Position numbers and translations under genes: made by a program. Below, one piece after another: positions 1-12,823 of a stretch of DNA of 64,000 nucleotides (positions are counted from its first letter, which is position 1; the number at the start of each line of letters is the position of its first letter). A model generated the notes under the pieces. That model did not search any database and was not told the origin of the DNA. It saw only the letters and a list, made by a program, of their open reading frames with translations. Origin of the DNA: Lasioglossum baleicum (Eukaryota > Arthropoda > Insecta > Hymenoptera > Halictidae). Location: positions 62,001 to 126,000 of the forward strand of contig NW_027469108.1 in the NCBI RefSeq assembly GCF_051020765.1. The letters run 5' to 3'.

Positions 1-486
1 CGACGGGCTCCCGGAAAATTCGGAAAGGCGATATACCTTTAATTCCCAGTTGGCCGTAACTTTCTCGATGACGTCAAATTAGTGAAAAATCAAAGTTTCT
101 TTGTCGCCGTATAGCTCGAGAACGGGTCGACGGGTGCGGGCGAGAGTAGGCTCGTCGGACGGTAGACGCGGAGACGAAGGTTTACCGCGCGAAAAATTCG
201 CGAAAATTCGCGAAAAATTTTTTACGTGTGCATCGGTAACGCGCGTCGTCCTCGGCGGAGGATAACTTACCGACCACCACCGGCAGTGGTCGGTAACGCT
301 CGGGGGGTATAAGCTGCCGCGTTAAAAATGAAACCCGAATTTCGGCGCTTCCACGGTTCAGGGCTGAAAAGGGCCGGAAAGAAAATAACTGATTCAAACG
401 TTCGAATTTAAGGCCAACTTCGTGATGCTGACTTCGCATCCGTGGCGAGTGCCGCCACAGTCGCCGCGTTTTCTCTCCCTTGATAG
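1..486. repeat. Partial satellite unit cut by the left window edge
   Basis: This is the last ~486 bp of a monomer that begins outside the window. It enters just after the GAGCC block and carries the normal order of later elements: TGACGTCA, two TTCGCGAA motifs, the A5T6 tract and the perfect TTACCGACCAC/GTGGTCGGTAA inverted repeat. The array therefore extends to the left beyond the window. Confidence 0.95.
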
Positions 487-1178
487 TTGAGCGAATCGAC
501 TTGTAACTTCGAGGTTACGAATCCGACTCTACGTTTAGGTTTACATTTTCCATTAATTTTAAAGGGAGGGGGGTTTGGGGGGAGGATGTCGATGACAGAC
601 CAATCGCGCGGCTCCCCGCCACCATCGTCGCTACGGACGACCTCGACCTCGAGCCGAGCCGAGCCGAGCCGAACCGATCCGAGCCGAGCGGGGCCGAAGG
701 CCCGACGGGCTCCCGGAAAATTCGGAAAGGCGATATACCTTTAATTCCCAGTTGGCCGTAACTTTCTCGATGACGTCAAATTAGTGAAAAATCAAAGTTT
801 CTTTGTCGCCGTATAGCTCGAGAACGGGTAGACGGGTGCGGGCGAGAGTAGGCACGTCGGACGGAGAACGCGGAGACGAAGGTTTACCGCGCGAAAAATT
901 CGCGAAAAATTTTTTAAGTGTGCATCGGTAACGCGCGTCGTCCTCGGTGGAGGATAACTTACCGACCACCACCGGCAGTGGTCGCTAGCGCTCGGGGGGT
1001 ATAAGCTGCCGCGTTAAAAATGAAACCCGAATTTCGGCGCTTCCACGGTTCAGGGCTGAAAAGGGCCGGAAAGAAAATAACTGATTCAAACGTTCGAATT
1101 TAACGCCAACTTCGTGATGCTGACTTCGCATCCGTGGCGAGTGCCGCCACAGTCGCCGCGTTTTCTCTCCCTTGATAG
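487..1178. repeat. L-type satellite unit (first of four)
   Basis: A 692-bp unit type also found at 2544-3235, 4602-5298 and 8036-8732 and nowhere in the homogenised right part. Diagnostic features: a GGATGTCGATGAC stretch after the G run, GAACCGATCC or GAGCCGATCC interruptions in the GAGCC block, GGGTAGACGGG, only one TTCGCGAA motif, AAGTGTGCATC instead of ACGTGTGCATC, and GTCGCTAGCGCTC in place of the right arm of the large inverted repeat. Recurrence at 2,057, 2,058 and 3,434 bp suggests an old trimer or pentamer repeat now breaking down. Confidence 0.85.
964..992. repeat. Shortened inverted repeat in L-type unit
   Basis: Here only GACCAC/GTGGTC (6 bp) of the usual 11-bp stem remains, because GGTAACGCTC is replaced by GCTAGCGCTC, creating a GCTAGC palindrome at 984-989. 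The same change is in all four L units. Confidence 0.75.
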
Positions 1179-2543
1179 TTGAGCGAATCGACTTGTAACT
1201 TCGAGGTTACGAATCCGACTCTACGTTTGGGTTTACATTTTCCATTAATTTTAAAGGGGAGGGGGGGTTGGGGGGATGGCGATGACAGACCAATTGCGCA
1301 CCTCCCCGACACCATCGTTGCTACCGACGACCTCGACATCGAGCCGAGCAGAGCCGCGCCGAGCGGGGCCGAAGGCCCGACGGGCTCCCGGAAAATTCGG
1401 AAAGGCGATATACCTTTAATTCCCAGTTGGCCGTAACTTTCTCGATGACGTCGAATTAGTGAAAAATCAAAGTTTCTTTGTCGCCGTATAGCTCGAGAAC
1501 GGGTCGACGGGTGCGGGCGAGAGTACGCTCGTCGGACGGAGCACGCGGAGACGAAGGTTTACCGCCCGAAATATTCGCGAAAATTCGCGAAAAATTTTTT
1601 ACGTGTGCATCGGTAACGCGCGTCGTCTTCGGCGGAGGATAACTTACCTACCACCACCGGCAGTGGTCGGTAACGCTCGGGGGGTATAAGCTGCCGCGTT
1701 AAAAATGAAACCCGAATTTCGGCGCTTCCACGGTTCAGGGCTGAAAAGGGTCGGAAAGAAAATAACTGATTCAAACGTTCGAATTTAACGCCAACTTCGT
1801 GATGCTGACTTCGCATCCGTGGCGAGTGCCGCCACAGTCGCCGCGTTTTCTCTCCCTTGATAGTTGAGCGAATCGACTTGTAACTTCGAGGTTACGAATC
1901 CGACTCTACGTTTGGGTTTACATTTTCCATTAATTTTAAAGGGGTGGGGGGGTTGGGGAGATGGCGATGACAGACCAATTGCGCACCTCCCCGCCACCAT
2001 CGTCGCTACCGACGACCTCGACCTCGAGCCGAGCCGAGCCGAGCGGGGCCGAAGGCCCGACGGGCTTCCGGAAAACTCGGAAAGGCGATATACCTTTAAT
2101 TCCCAGTTTTCCGTAACTTTCTCGATGACGTCAAATTAGTGAAAAATCAAAGTTTCTTTGTCGCCGTATAGCTCGAGAATGGGTCGACGGGTGCGGGCGA
2201 GAGTACGCTCGTCGGACGGAGCACGCGGAGACGAAGGTTTACCGTCCGAAATATTCGCGAAAATTCGCGAAAAATTTTTTACGTGTGCATCGGTAACGCG
2301 CGTCGTCTTCGGCGGAGGATAACTTACCGACCACCACCGTCAGTGGTCGGTAACGCTCGGGGGGTATAAGCTGCCGCGTTAAAAATGAAACCCGAATTTC
2401 GGCGCTTCCACGGTTCAGGACTGAAAAGGGCCGGAAAGAAAATAATTGATTCAAACGTTCGAATTTAACGCCAACTTCGCGACGCTGACTTCGCATCGGT
2501 GGCGAGTGCCGCCACAGTCGCCGCGTTTACTCTCCCTTGATAG

Positions 2544-3235
2544 TTGAGCGAGTTGACTTGTAACTTCGAGGTTACGAATCCGACTCTACGTTTAGGTTTA
2601 CATTTTCCATTAATTTTAAAGGGAGGGGGGTTTGGGGGGAGGATGTCGATGACAGACCAATCGCGCGGCTCCCCGCCACCATCGTCGCTACGGACGACCT
2701 CGACCTCGAGCCGAGCCGAGCCGAGCCGAACCGATCCGAGCCGAGCGGGGCCGAAGGCCCGACGGGCTCCCGGAAAATTCGGAAAGGCGATATACCTTTA
2801 ATTCCCAGTTGGCCGTAACTTTCTCGATGACGTCAAATTAGTGAAAAATCAAAGTTTCTTTGTCGCCGTATAGCTCGAGAACGGGTAGACGGGTGCGGGC
2901 GAGAGTAGGCACATCGGACGGAGAACGCGGAGACGAAGGTTTACCGCGCGAAAAATTCGCGAAAAATTTTTTAAGTGTGCATCGGTAACGCGCGTCGTCC
3001 TCGGTGGAGGATAACTTACCGACCACCACCGGCAGTGGTCGCTAGCGCTCGGGGGGTATAAGCTGCCGCGTTAAAAATGAAACCCGAATTTCGGCGCTTC
3101 CACGGTTCAGGGCTGAAAAGGGTCGGAAAGAAAATAACTGATTCAAACGTTCCAATTTAACGCCAACTTCGTGATGCTGACTTCGCATCCGTGGCGAGTG
3201 CCGCCACAGTCGCCGCGTTTTCTCTCCCTTGATAG
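2544..3235. repeat. L-type satellite unit (second)
   Basis: Nearly the same as the unit at 487-1178 over its full length, including the GAACCGATCC interruption and GTCGCTAGCGCTC, but with GCACATCGG for GCACGTCGG and GCGAGTTGAC near its start. It is 2,057 bp downstream of the first L unit. Confidence 0.85.
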
Positions 3236-4601
3236 TTGAGCGATTCGACTTGTAACTTCCAGGTTAGGAATCCGACTCTACGTTTGGGTTTACATTTTCC
3301 ATTAATTTTAAAGGGGAGGGGGGGTTGGGGAGATGGCGATGACAGACCAATTGCGCACCTCCCCGCCACCATCGTCGCTACCGACGACCTCGACCTCGAG
3401 CCGAGCCGAGCCGAGCGGGGCCGAAGGCCCGACGGGCTCCCGGAAAACTCGGAAAGGCGATATACCTTTAATTCCCAGTTTTCCGTAACTTTCTCGATGA
3501 CGTCAAATTAGTGAAAAATCAAAGTTTCTTTGTCGCCCTATAGCTCGAGAACGGGTCGACGGGTGCGGGCGAGAGTAGGCTCGTCGGACGGAGGACGCGG
3601 AGACGAAGGTTTACCGCGCGAAAAATTCGCGAAAATTCGCGAAAAATTTTTTACGTGTGCATCGGTAACGCGCGTCGACCTCGGCGGAGGATAACTTACC
3701 GACCACCACCGGCAGTGGTCGGTAACGCTCGGGGGGTATAAGCTGCCGCGTTAAAAATGAAACCCGAATTTCGGCGCTTCCACGGTTCAGGGCTGAAAAG
3801 GGCCGGAAAGAAAATAACTGATTCAAACGTTCGAATTTGACGCCAACTTCGTGATGCTGACTTCGTATCGGTGGCGAGTGCCGCCACAGTCGCCGCGTTT
3901 ACTCTCCCTTGATAGTTGAGCGAATGGACTTGTAACTTCGAGGTTACGAATCCGACTCTACGTTTAGGTTTACATTTTCCATTAATTCTAAAGGGGGAGG
4001 GGGGTTGGGGGGGATGGCGATGACAGACCAATTGCGCACCTCCCCGCCACCATCGTCGCTACCGACGACCTCGACCTCGAGCCGAGCCGAGCCGAGCCGA
4101 GCGGGGTCGAAGGCCCGACGTGCTCCCGGAAAATTCGGAAAGGCAATATACCTTTAATTCCCAGTTGGCCGTAACTTTTTCGGTGACGTCAAATTAGTGA
4201 AAAATCAAAGTTTCTTTGTCGCCGTATAGCTCGAGAACGGGTCGACGGGTGCGGGCGAGAGTAGGCTCGTCGGACGGAGGACGCGGAGACGAAGGTTTAC
4301 CGCTCGAAAAATTCGCGAAAATTCGCGAAAAATTTTTTACGTGTGCATCGGTAACGCGCGTCGTCTTCGGCGGAGGATAACTTACCGACCACCACCGTCA
4401 GTGGTCGGTAACGCTCGGGGGGTATAAGCTGCCGCGTTAAAAATGAAACCCGAATTTCGGCGCTTCCACGGTTCAGGGCTGAAAAGGGCCGGAAAGAAAA
4501 TAACTGATTCAAACGTTCGAATTTAACGCCAACTTCGCGACGCTGACTTCGCATCGGTGGCGAGTGCCGCCACAGTCGCCGCGTTTACTCTCCCTTGATA
4601 G

Positions 4602-5298
4602 TTGAGCGAGTTGACTTGTAACTTCGAGGTTACGAATCCGACTCTACGTTTAGGTTTACATTTTCCATTAATTTTAAAGGGAGGGGGGTTTGGGGGGAGG
4701 ATGTCGATGACAGACCAATCGCGCGCCTCCCCGCCACCATCGTCGCTACGGACGACCTCGACCTCGAGCCGAGCCGAGCCGAGCCGAGCCGAGCCGATCC
4801 GAGCCGAGCGGGGCCGAAGGCCCGACCGGATCCCGGAAAATTCGGAAAGGCGATATACCTTTAATTCCCAGTTGGCCGTAACTTTCTCGATGACGTCAAA
4901 TTAGTGAAAAATCAAAGTTTCTTTGTCGCCGTATAGCTCGAGAACGGGTAGACGGGTGCGGGCGAGAGTAGGCACGTCGGACGGAGAACGCGGAGACGAA
5001 GGTTTACCGCGCGAAAAATTCGCGAAAAATTTTTTAAGTGTGCATCGGTAACGCGCGTCGTCCTCGGTGGAGGATAACTTACCGACCACCACCGGCAGTG
5101 GTCGCTAGCGCTCGGGGGGTATAAGCTGCCGCGTTAAAAATGAAACCCGAATTTCGGCGCTTCCACGGTTCAGGGCTGAAAAGGGTCGGAAAGAAAATAA
5201 CTGATTCAAACGTTCCAATTTAACGCCAACTTCGTGATGCTGACTTCGCATCCGTGCCGAGTGCCGCCACAGTCGCCGCGTTTTCTCTCCCTTGATAG
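4602..5298. repeat. L-type satellite unit (third)
   Basis: A 697-bp L unit. It is 5 bp longer than the first two L units, as expected from one extra GAGCC copy, and it reads TCGCGCGCC where they read TCGCGCGGC. It keeps GTCGCTAGCGCTC and the single TTCGCGAA motif. Confidence 0.85.
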
Positions 5299-8035
5299 TT
5301 GAGCGAATCGACTTGTAACTTCGAGGTTACGAATCCGACTCTACGTTTGGGTTTACATTTTCCATTAATTTTAAAGAGGAGGGGGTGTTGGGGGGATGGC
5401 GATGACAGACCAATTGCGCACCTCCCCGACACCATCGTTGCTACCGACGACCTCGACATCGAGCCGAGCAGAGCCGCGCCGAGCGGGGCCGAAGGCCCGA
5501 CGGGCTCCCGGAAAATTCGGAAAGGCGATATACCTTTAATTCCCAGTTTTCCGTAACTTTCTCGATGACGTCAAATTAGTGAAAAATCAAAGTTTCTTTG
5601 TCGCCGTATAGCTCGAGAACGGGTCGACGGGTGCGGGCGAGAGTAGGCTCGTCGGACGGAGGACGCGGAGACGAAGGTTTACCGCGCGAAAAATTCGCGA
5701 AAATTGGCGAAAAATTTTTTACGTGTGCATCGGTAACGCGCGTCGTCTTCGGCGGAGGATAACTTACCTACCACCACCGGCAGTGGTCGGTAACGCTCGG
5801 GGGGTATAAGCTGCCGCGTTAAAAATGAAACCCGAATTTCGGCGCTTCCACGGTTCAGGGCTGAAAAGGGTCGGAAAGAAAATAACTGATTCAAACGTTC
5901 CAATTTAACGCCAACTTCGTGATGCTGACTTCGCATCCGTGCCGAGTGCCGCCACAGTCGCCGCGTTTTCTCTCCCTTGATAGTTGAGCGAATCGACTTG
6001 TAACTTCCAGGTTAGGAATCCGACTCTACGTTTGGGTTTACATTTTCCATTAATTTTAAAGGGTAGGGGGGGTTGGGGAGATGGCGATGACAGACCAATT
6101 GCGCCCCTCCCCGCCACCATCGTCGCTACCGACGACCTCGACCTCGAGCCGAGCCGAGCCGAGCGGGGCCGAAGGCCCGACGGGCTCCCGGAAAACTCGG
6201 AAAGGCGATATACCTTTAATTCCCAGTTTTCCGTAACTTTCTCGATGACGTCAAATTAGTGAAAAATCAAAGTTTCTTTGTCGCCCTATAGCTCGAGAAC
6301 GGGTCGACGGGTGCGGGCGAGAGTAGGCTCGTCGGACGGAGGACGCGGAGACGAAGGTTTACCGCGCGAAAAATTCGCGAAAATTCGCGAAAAATTTTTT
6401 ACGTGTGCATCGGTAACGCGCGTCGACCTCGGCGGAGGATAACTTACCGACCACCACCGGCAGTGGTCGGTAACGCTCGGGGGGTATAAGCTGCCGCGTT
6501 AAAAATGAAACCCGAATTTCGGCGCTTCCACGGTTCAGGGCTGAAAAGGGCCGGAAAGAAAATAACTGATTCAAACGTTCGAATTTGACGCCAACTTCGT
6601 GATGCTGACTTCGTATCGGTGGCGAGTGCCGCCACAGTCGCCGCGTTTACTCTCCCTTGATAGTTGAGCGAATGGACTTGTAACTTCGAGGTTACGAATC
6701 CGACTCTACGTTTAGGTTTACATTTTCCATTAATTCTAAAGGGGGAGGGGGGTTGGGGGGGATGGCGATGACAGACCAATTGCGCACCTCCCCGCCACCA
6801 TCGTCGCTACCGACGACCTCGACCTCGAGCCGAGCCGAGCCGAGCCGAGCGGGGTCGAAGGCCCGACGTGCTCCCGGAAAATTCGGAAAGGCAATATACC
6901 TTTAATTCCCAGTTGGCCGTAACTTTTTCGGTGACGTCAAATTAGTGAAAAATCAAAGTTTCTTTGTCGCCGTATAGCTCGAGAACGGGTCGACGGGTGC
7001 GGGCGAGAGTAGGCTCGTCAGACGGAGGACGCGGAGACGAAGGTTTACCGCTCGAAAAATTCGCGAAAATTCGCGAAAAATTTTTTACGTGTGCATCGGT
7101 AACGCGCGTCGTCTTCGGCGGAGGATAACTTACCTACCACCACCGGCAGTGGTCGGTAACGCTCGGGGGGTATAAGCTGCCGCGTTAAAAATGAAACCCG
7201 AATTTCGGCGCTTCCACGGTTCAGGGCTGAAAAGGGCCGGAAAGAAAATAACTGATTCAAACGTTCGAATTTAACGCCAACTTCGTGATGCTGACTTCGT
7301 ATCGGTGGCGAGTGCCGCCACAGTCGCCGCGTTTACTCTCCCTTGATAGTTGAGCGAATGGACTTGTAGCTTCGAGGTTACGAATCCGACTCTACGTTTA
7401 GGTTTACATTTTCCATTAATTCTAAAGGGGGAGGGGGGTTGGGGGGGATGGCGATGACAGACCAATTGCGCACCTCCCCGCCACCATCGTCGCTACCGAC
7501 GACCTCGACCTCGAGCCGAGCCGAGCCGAGCCGAGCGGGGTCGAAGGCCCGACGTGCTCCCGGAAAATTCGGAAAGGCAATATACCTTTAATTCCCAGTT
7601 GGCCGTAACTTTTTCGGTGACGTCAAATTAGTGAAAAATCAAAGTTTCTTTGTCGCCGTATAGCTCGAGAACGGGTCGACGGGTGCGGGCGAGAGTAGGC
7701 TCGTCGGACGGAGGACGCGGAGACGAAGGTTTACCGCTCGAAAAATTCGCGAAAATTCGCGAAAAATTTTTTACGTGTGCATCGGTAACGCGCGTCGTCT
7801 TCGGCGGAGGATAACTTACCGACCACCACCGTCAGTGGTCGGTAACGCTCGGGGGGTATAAGCTGCCGCGTTAAAAATGAAACCCGAATTTCGACGCTTC
7901 CACGGTTCAGGGCTGAAAAGGGCCGGAAAGAAAATAACTGATTCAAACGTTCGAATTTAACGCCAACTTCGCGACGCTGACTTCGCATCGGTGGCGAGTG
8001 CCGCCACAGTCGCCGCGTTTACTCTCCCTTGATAG

Positions 8036-8732
8036 TTGAGCGAGTTGACTTGTAACTTCGAGGTTACGAATCCGACTCTACGTTTAGGTTTACATTTTCC
8101 ATTAATTTTAAAGGGAGGGGGGTTTGGGGGGAGGATGTCGATGACAGACCAATCGCGCGCCTCCCCGCCACCATCGTCGCTACGGACGACCTCGACCTCG
8201 AGCCGAGCCGAGCCGAGCCGAGCCGAGCCGATCCGAGCCGATCGGGGCCGAAGGCCCGACGGGATCCCGGAAAATTCGGAAAGGCGATATACCTTTAATT
8301 CCCAGTTGGCCGTAACTTTCTCGATGACGTCAAATTAGTGAAAAATCAAAGTTTCTTTGTCGCCGTATAGCTCGAGAACGGGTAGACGGGTGCGGGCGAG
8401 AGTAGGCACGTCGGACGGAGAACGCGGAGACGAAGGTTTACCGCGCGAAAAATTCGCGAAAAATTTTTTAAGTGTGCATCGGTAACGCGCGTCGTCCTCG
8501 GTGGAGGATAACTTACCGACCACCACCGGCAGTGGTCGCTAGCGCTCGGGGGGTATAAGCTGCCGCGTTAAAAATGAAACCCGAATTTCGGCGCTTCCAC
8601 GGTTCAGGGCTGAAAAGGGTCGGAAAGAAAATAACTGATTCAAACGTTCCAATTTAACGCCAACTTCGTGATGCTGACTTCGCATCCGTGCCGAGTGCCG
8701 CCACAGTCGCCGCGTTTTCTCTCCCTTGATAG
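8036..8732. repeat. L-type satellite unit (fourth)
   Basis: A 697-bp unit closely matching 4602-5298, 3,434 bp (five units) upstream. The stretch 4602-8035 therefore looks like one five-unit period that starts to repeat here and then departs into c' units. Confidence 0.83.
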
Positions 8733-11700
8733 TTGAGCGAATCGACTTGTAACTTCCAGGTTAGGAATCCGACTCTACGTTTGGGTTTACATTTTCCATT
8801 AATTTTAAAGGGTAGGGGGGGTTGGGGAGATGGCGATGACAGACCAATTGCGCCCCTCCCCGCCACCATCGTCGCTACCGACGACCTCGACCTCGAGCCG
8901 AGCCGAGCCGAGCGGGGCCGAAGGCCCGACGGGCTCCCGGAAAATTCGGAAAGGCGATATACCTTTAATTCCCAGTTTTCCGTAACTTTCTCGATGACGT
9001 CAAATTAGTGAAAAATCAAAGTTTCTTTGTCGCCCTATAGCTCGAGAACGGGTCGACGGGTGCGGGCGAGAGTAGGCTCGTCGGACGGAGGACGCGGAGA
9101 CGAAGGTTTACCGCGCGAAAAATTCGCGAAAATTCGCGAAAAATTTTTTACGTGTGCATCGGTAACGCGCGTCGTCTTCGGCGGAGGATAACTTACCTAC
9201 CACCACCGGCAGTGGTCGGTAACGCTCGGGGGGTATAAGCTGCCGCGTTAAAAATGAAACCCGAATTTCGGCGCTTCCACGGTTCAGGGCTGAAAAGGGT
9301 CGGAAAGAAAATAACTGATTCAAACGTTCCAATTTAACGCCAACTTCGTGATGCTGACTTCGCATCCGTGCCGAGTGCCGCCACAGTCGCCGCGTTTTCT
9401 CTCCCTTGATAGTTGAGCGAATCGACTTGTAACTTCCAGGTTAGGAATCCGACTCTACGTTTGGGTTTACATTTTCCATTAATTTTAAAGGGGAGGGGGG
9501 GTTGGGGAGATGGCGATGACAGACCAATTGCGCACCTCCCCGCCACCATCGTCGCTACCGACGACCTCGACCTCGAGCCGAGCCGAGCCGAGCGGGGCCG
9601 AAGGCCCGACGGGCTCCCGGAAAACTCGGAAAGGCGATATACCTTTAATTCCCAGTTTTCCGTAACTTTCTCGATGACGTCAAATTAGTGAAAAATCAAA
9701 GTTTCTTTGTCGCCCTATAGCTCGAGAACGGGTCGACGGGTGCGGGCGAGAGTAGGCTCGTCGGACGGAGGACGCGGAGACGAAGGTTTACCGCGCGAAA
9801 AATTCGCGAAAATTCGCGAAAAATTTTTTACGTGTGCATCGGTAACGCGCGTCGACCTCGGCGGAGGATAACTTACCGACCACCACCGGCAGTGGTCGGT
9901 AACGCTCGGGGGGTATAAGCTGCCGCGTTAAAAATGAAACCCGAATTCCGGCGCTTCCACGGTTCAGAGCTGAAAAGGGTCGGAAAGAAAATAACTGATT
10001 CAAACGTTCCAATTTAACGCCAACTTCGTGATGCTGACTTCGCATCGGTGGCGAGTGCCGCCACAGTCGCCGCGTTTTCTCTCCCTTGATAGTTGAGCGA
10101 ATCGACTTGTAACTTCGAGGTTACGAATCCGACTCTACGTTTGGGTTTACATTTTCCATTAATTTTAAAGAGGAGGGGGGGTTGGGGGGATGGCGATGAC
10201 AGACCAATTGCGCACCTCCCCGACACCATCGTTGCTACCGACGACCTCGACCTCGAGCCGAGCAGAGCCGCGCAGAGCGGGGCCGAGGGCCCGACGGGCT
10301 CCCGGAAAATTCGGAACGGCGATATACCTTTAATTCCCAGTTGGCCGTATCTTTTTCGGTGACGTCAAATTAGTGAAAAATCAAAGTTTCTTTGTCGCCG
10401 TATAGCTCGAGAACGGGTCGACGGGTGCGGGCGAGAGTAGGCTCGTCGGACGGAAGACGCGGAGACGAAGGTTTACCGCGCGAAAAATTCGCGAAAATTC
10501 GCGAAAAATTTTTTACGTGTGCATCGGTAACGCGCGTCGTCCTCGGCGGAGGATAACTTACCGACCACCACCGGCAGTGGTCGGTAACGCTCGGGGGGTA
10601 TAAGCTGCCGCGTTAAAAATGAAACCCGAATTCCGGCGCTTCCACGGTTCAGAGCTGAAAAAGGTCGGAAAGAAAATAACTGATTCAAACGTTCCAATTT
10701 AACGCCAACTTCGTGATGCTGACTTCGCATCGGTGGCGAGTGCCGCCACAGTCGCCGCGTTTTCTCTCCCTTGATAGTTGAGCGAATCGACTTGTAACTT
10801 CGAGGTTACGAATCCGACTCTACGTTTGGGTTTACATTTTCCATTAATTTTAAAGAGGAGGGGGGGTTGGGGGGATGGCGATGACAGACCAATTGCGCAC
10901 CTCCCCGACACCATCGTTGCTACCGACGACCTCGACATCGAGCCGAGCAGAGCCGCGCCGAGCGGGGCCGAAGGCCCGACGGGCTCCCGGAAAATTCGGA
11001 AAGGCGATATACCTTTAATTCCCAGTTTTCCGTAACTTTCTCGATGACGTCAAATTAGTGAAAAATCAAAGTTTCTTTGTCGCCGTATAGCTCGAGAACG
11101 GGTGGACGGGTGCGGGCGAGAGTAGGCTCGTCGGACGGAGGACGCGGAGACGAAGGTTTACCGCGCGAAAAATTCGCGAAAATTCGCGAAAAATTTTTTA
11201 CGTGTGCATCGGTAACGCGCGTCGTCTTCGGCGGAGGATAACTTACCTACCACCACCGGCAGTGGTCGGTAACGCTCGGGGGGTATAAGCTGCCGCGTTA
11301 AAAATGAAACCCGAATTTCGGCGCTTCCACGGTTCAGGGCTGAAAAGGGTCGGAAAGAAAATAACTGATTCAAACGTTCCAATTTAACGCCAACTTCGTG
11401 ATGCTGACTTCGCATCCGTGCCGAGTGCCGCCACAGTCGCCGCGTTTTCTCTCCCTTGATAGTTGAGCGAATCGACTTGTAACTTCCAGGTTAGGAATCC
11501 GACTCTACGTTTGGGTTTACATTTTCCATTAATTTTAAAGGGGAGGGGGGGTTGGGGAGATGGCGATGACAGACCAATTGCGCACCTCCCCGCCACCATC
11601 GTCGCTACCGACGACCTCGACCTCGAGCCGAGCCGAGCCGAGCGGGGCCGAAGGCCCGACGGGCTCCCGGAAAACTCGGAAAGGCGATATACCTTTAATT

Positions 11701-12823
11701 CCCAGTTTTCCGTAACTTTCTCGATGACGTCAAATTAGTGAAAAATCAAAGTTTCTTTGTCGCCCTATAGCTCGAGAACGGGTCGACGGGTGCGGGCGAG
11801 AGTAGGCTCGTCGGACGGAGGACGCGGAGACGAAGGTTTACCGCGCGAAAAATTCGCGAAAATTCGCGAAAAATTTTTTACGTGTGCATCGGTAACGCGC
11901 GTCGACCTCGGCGGAGGATAACTTACCGACCACCACCGGCAGTGGTCGGTAACGCTCGGGGGGTATAAGCTGCCGCGTTAAAAATGAAACCCGAATTTCG
12001 GCGCTTCCACAGTTCAGGGCTGAAAAGGGCCGAAAGAAAATAACTGATTCAAACGTTCGAATTTAACGCCAACTTCGTGATGCTGACTTCGTATCGGTGG
12101 CGAGTGCCGCCACAATCGCCGCGTTTACTCTCCCTTGATAGTTGAGCGAATCGACTTGTAACTTCGAGGTTACGAATCCGACTCTACGTTTGGGTTTACA
12201 TTTTCCATTAATTTTAAAGGGGGGGGGTTGGGGGGATGGCGATGACAGACCAATTGCGCACCTCCCCGACACCATCGTTGCTACCGACGACCTCGACCTC
12301 GAGCCGAGCAGAGCCGCGCAGAGCGGGGCCGAGGGCCCGACGGGCTCCCGGAAAATTCGGAACGGCGATATACCTTTAATTCCCAGTTGGCCGTATCTTT
12401 TTCGGTGACGTCAAATTAGTGAAAAATCAAAGTTTCTTTGTCGCCGTATAGCTCGAGAACGGGTCGACGGGTGCGGGCGAGAGTAGGCTCGTCGGACGGA
12501 AGACGCGGAGACGAAGGTTTACCGCGCGAAAAATTCGCGAAAATTCGCGAAAAATTTTTTACGTGTGCATCGGTAACGCGCGTCGTCCTCGGCGGAGGAT
12601 AACTTACCGACCACCACCGGCAGTGGTCGGTAACGCTCGGGGGGTATAAGCTGCCGCGTTAAAAATGAAACCCGAATTCCGGCGCTTCCACGGTTCAGAG
12701 CTGAAAAGGGCCCGAAAGAAAATAACTGATTCAAACGTTCGAATTTAACGCCAACTTCGTGATGCCGACTTCGCATCGGTGGCGAGTGCCGCCACAGTCG
12801 CCGCGTTTACTCTCCCTTGATAG

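Noticed and set aside
532..545. Telomeric repeat, from GTTTAGGTTTAC in some units
   Set aside because: A single occurrence per unit with GTTTGGGTTTAC in most others; no tandem TTAGG or TTTAGGG run.
487..762. Open frames of 71-100 codons on both strands, recurring in each unit, as possible genes
   Set aside because: They recur because the DNA repeats. Many start at TTG, frames on opposite strands overlap, and common unit lengths of 679, 680 and 685 are not multiples of three. Small indels in the G and GAGCC blocks change the C-terminus between units with no sign of frame preservation. No upstream signals or recognisable domains.
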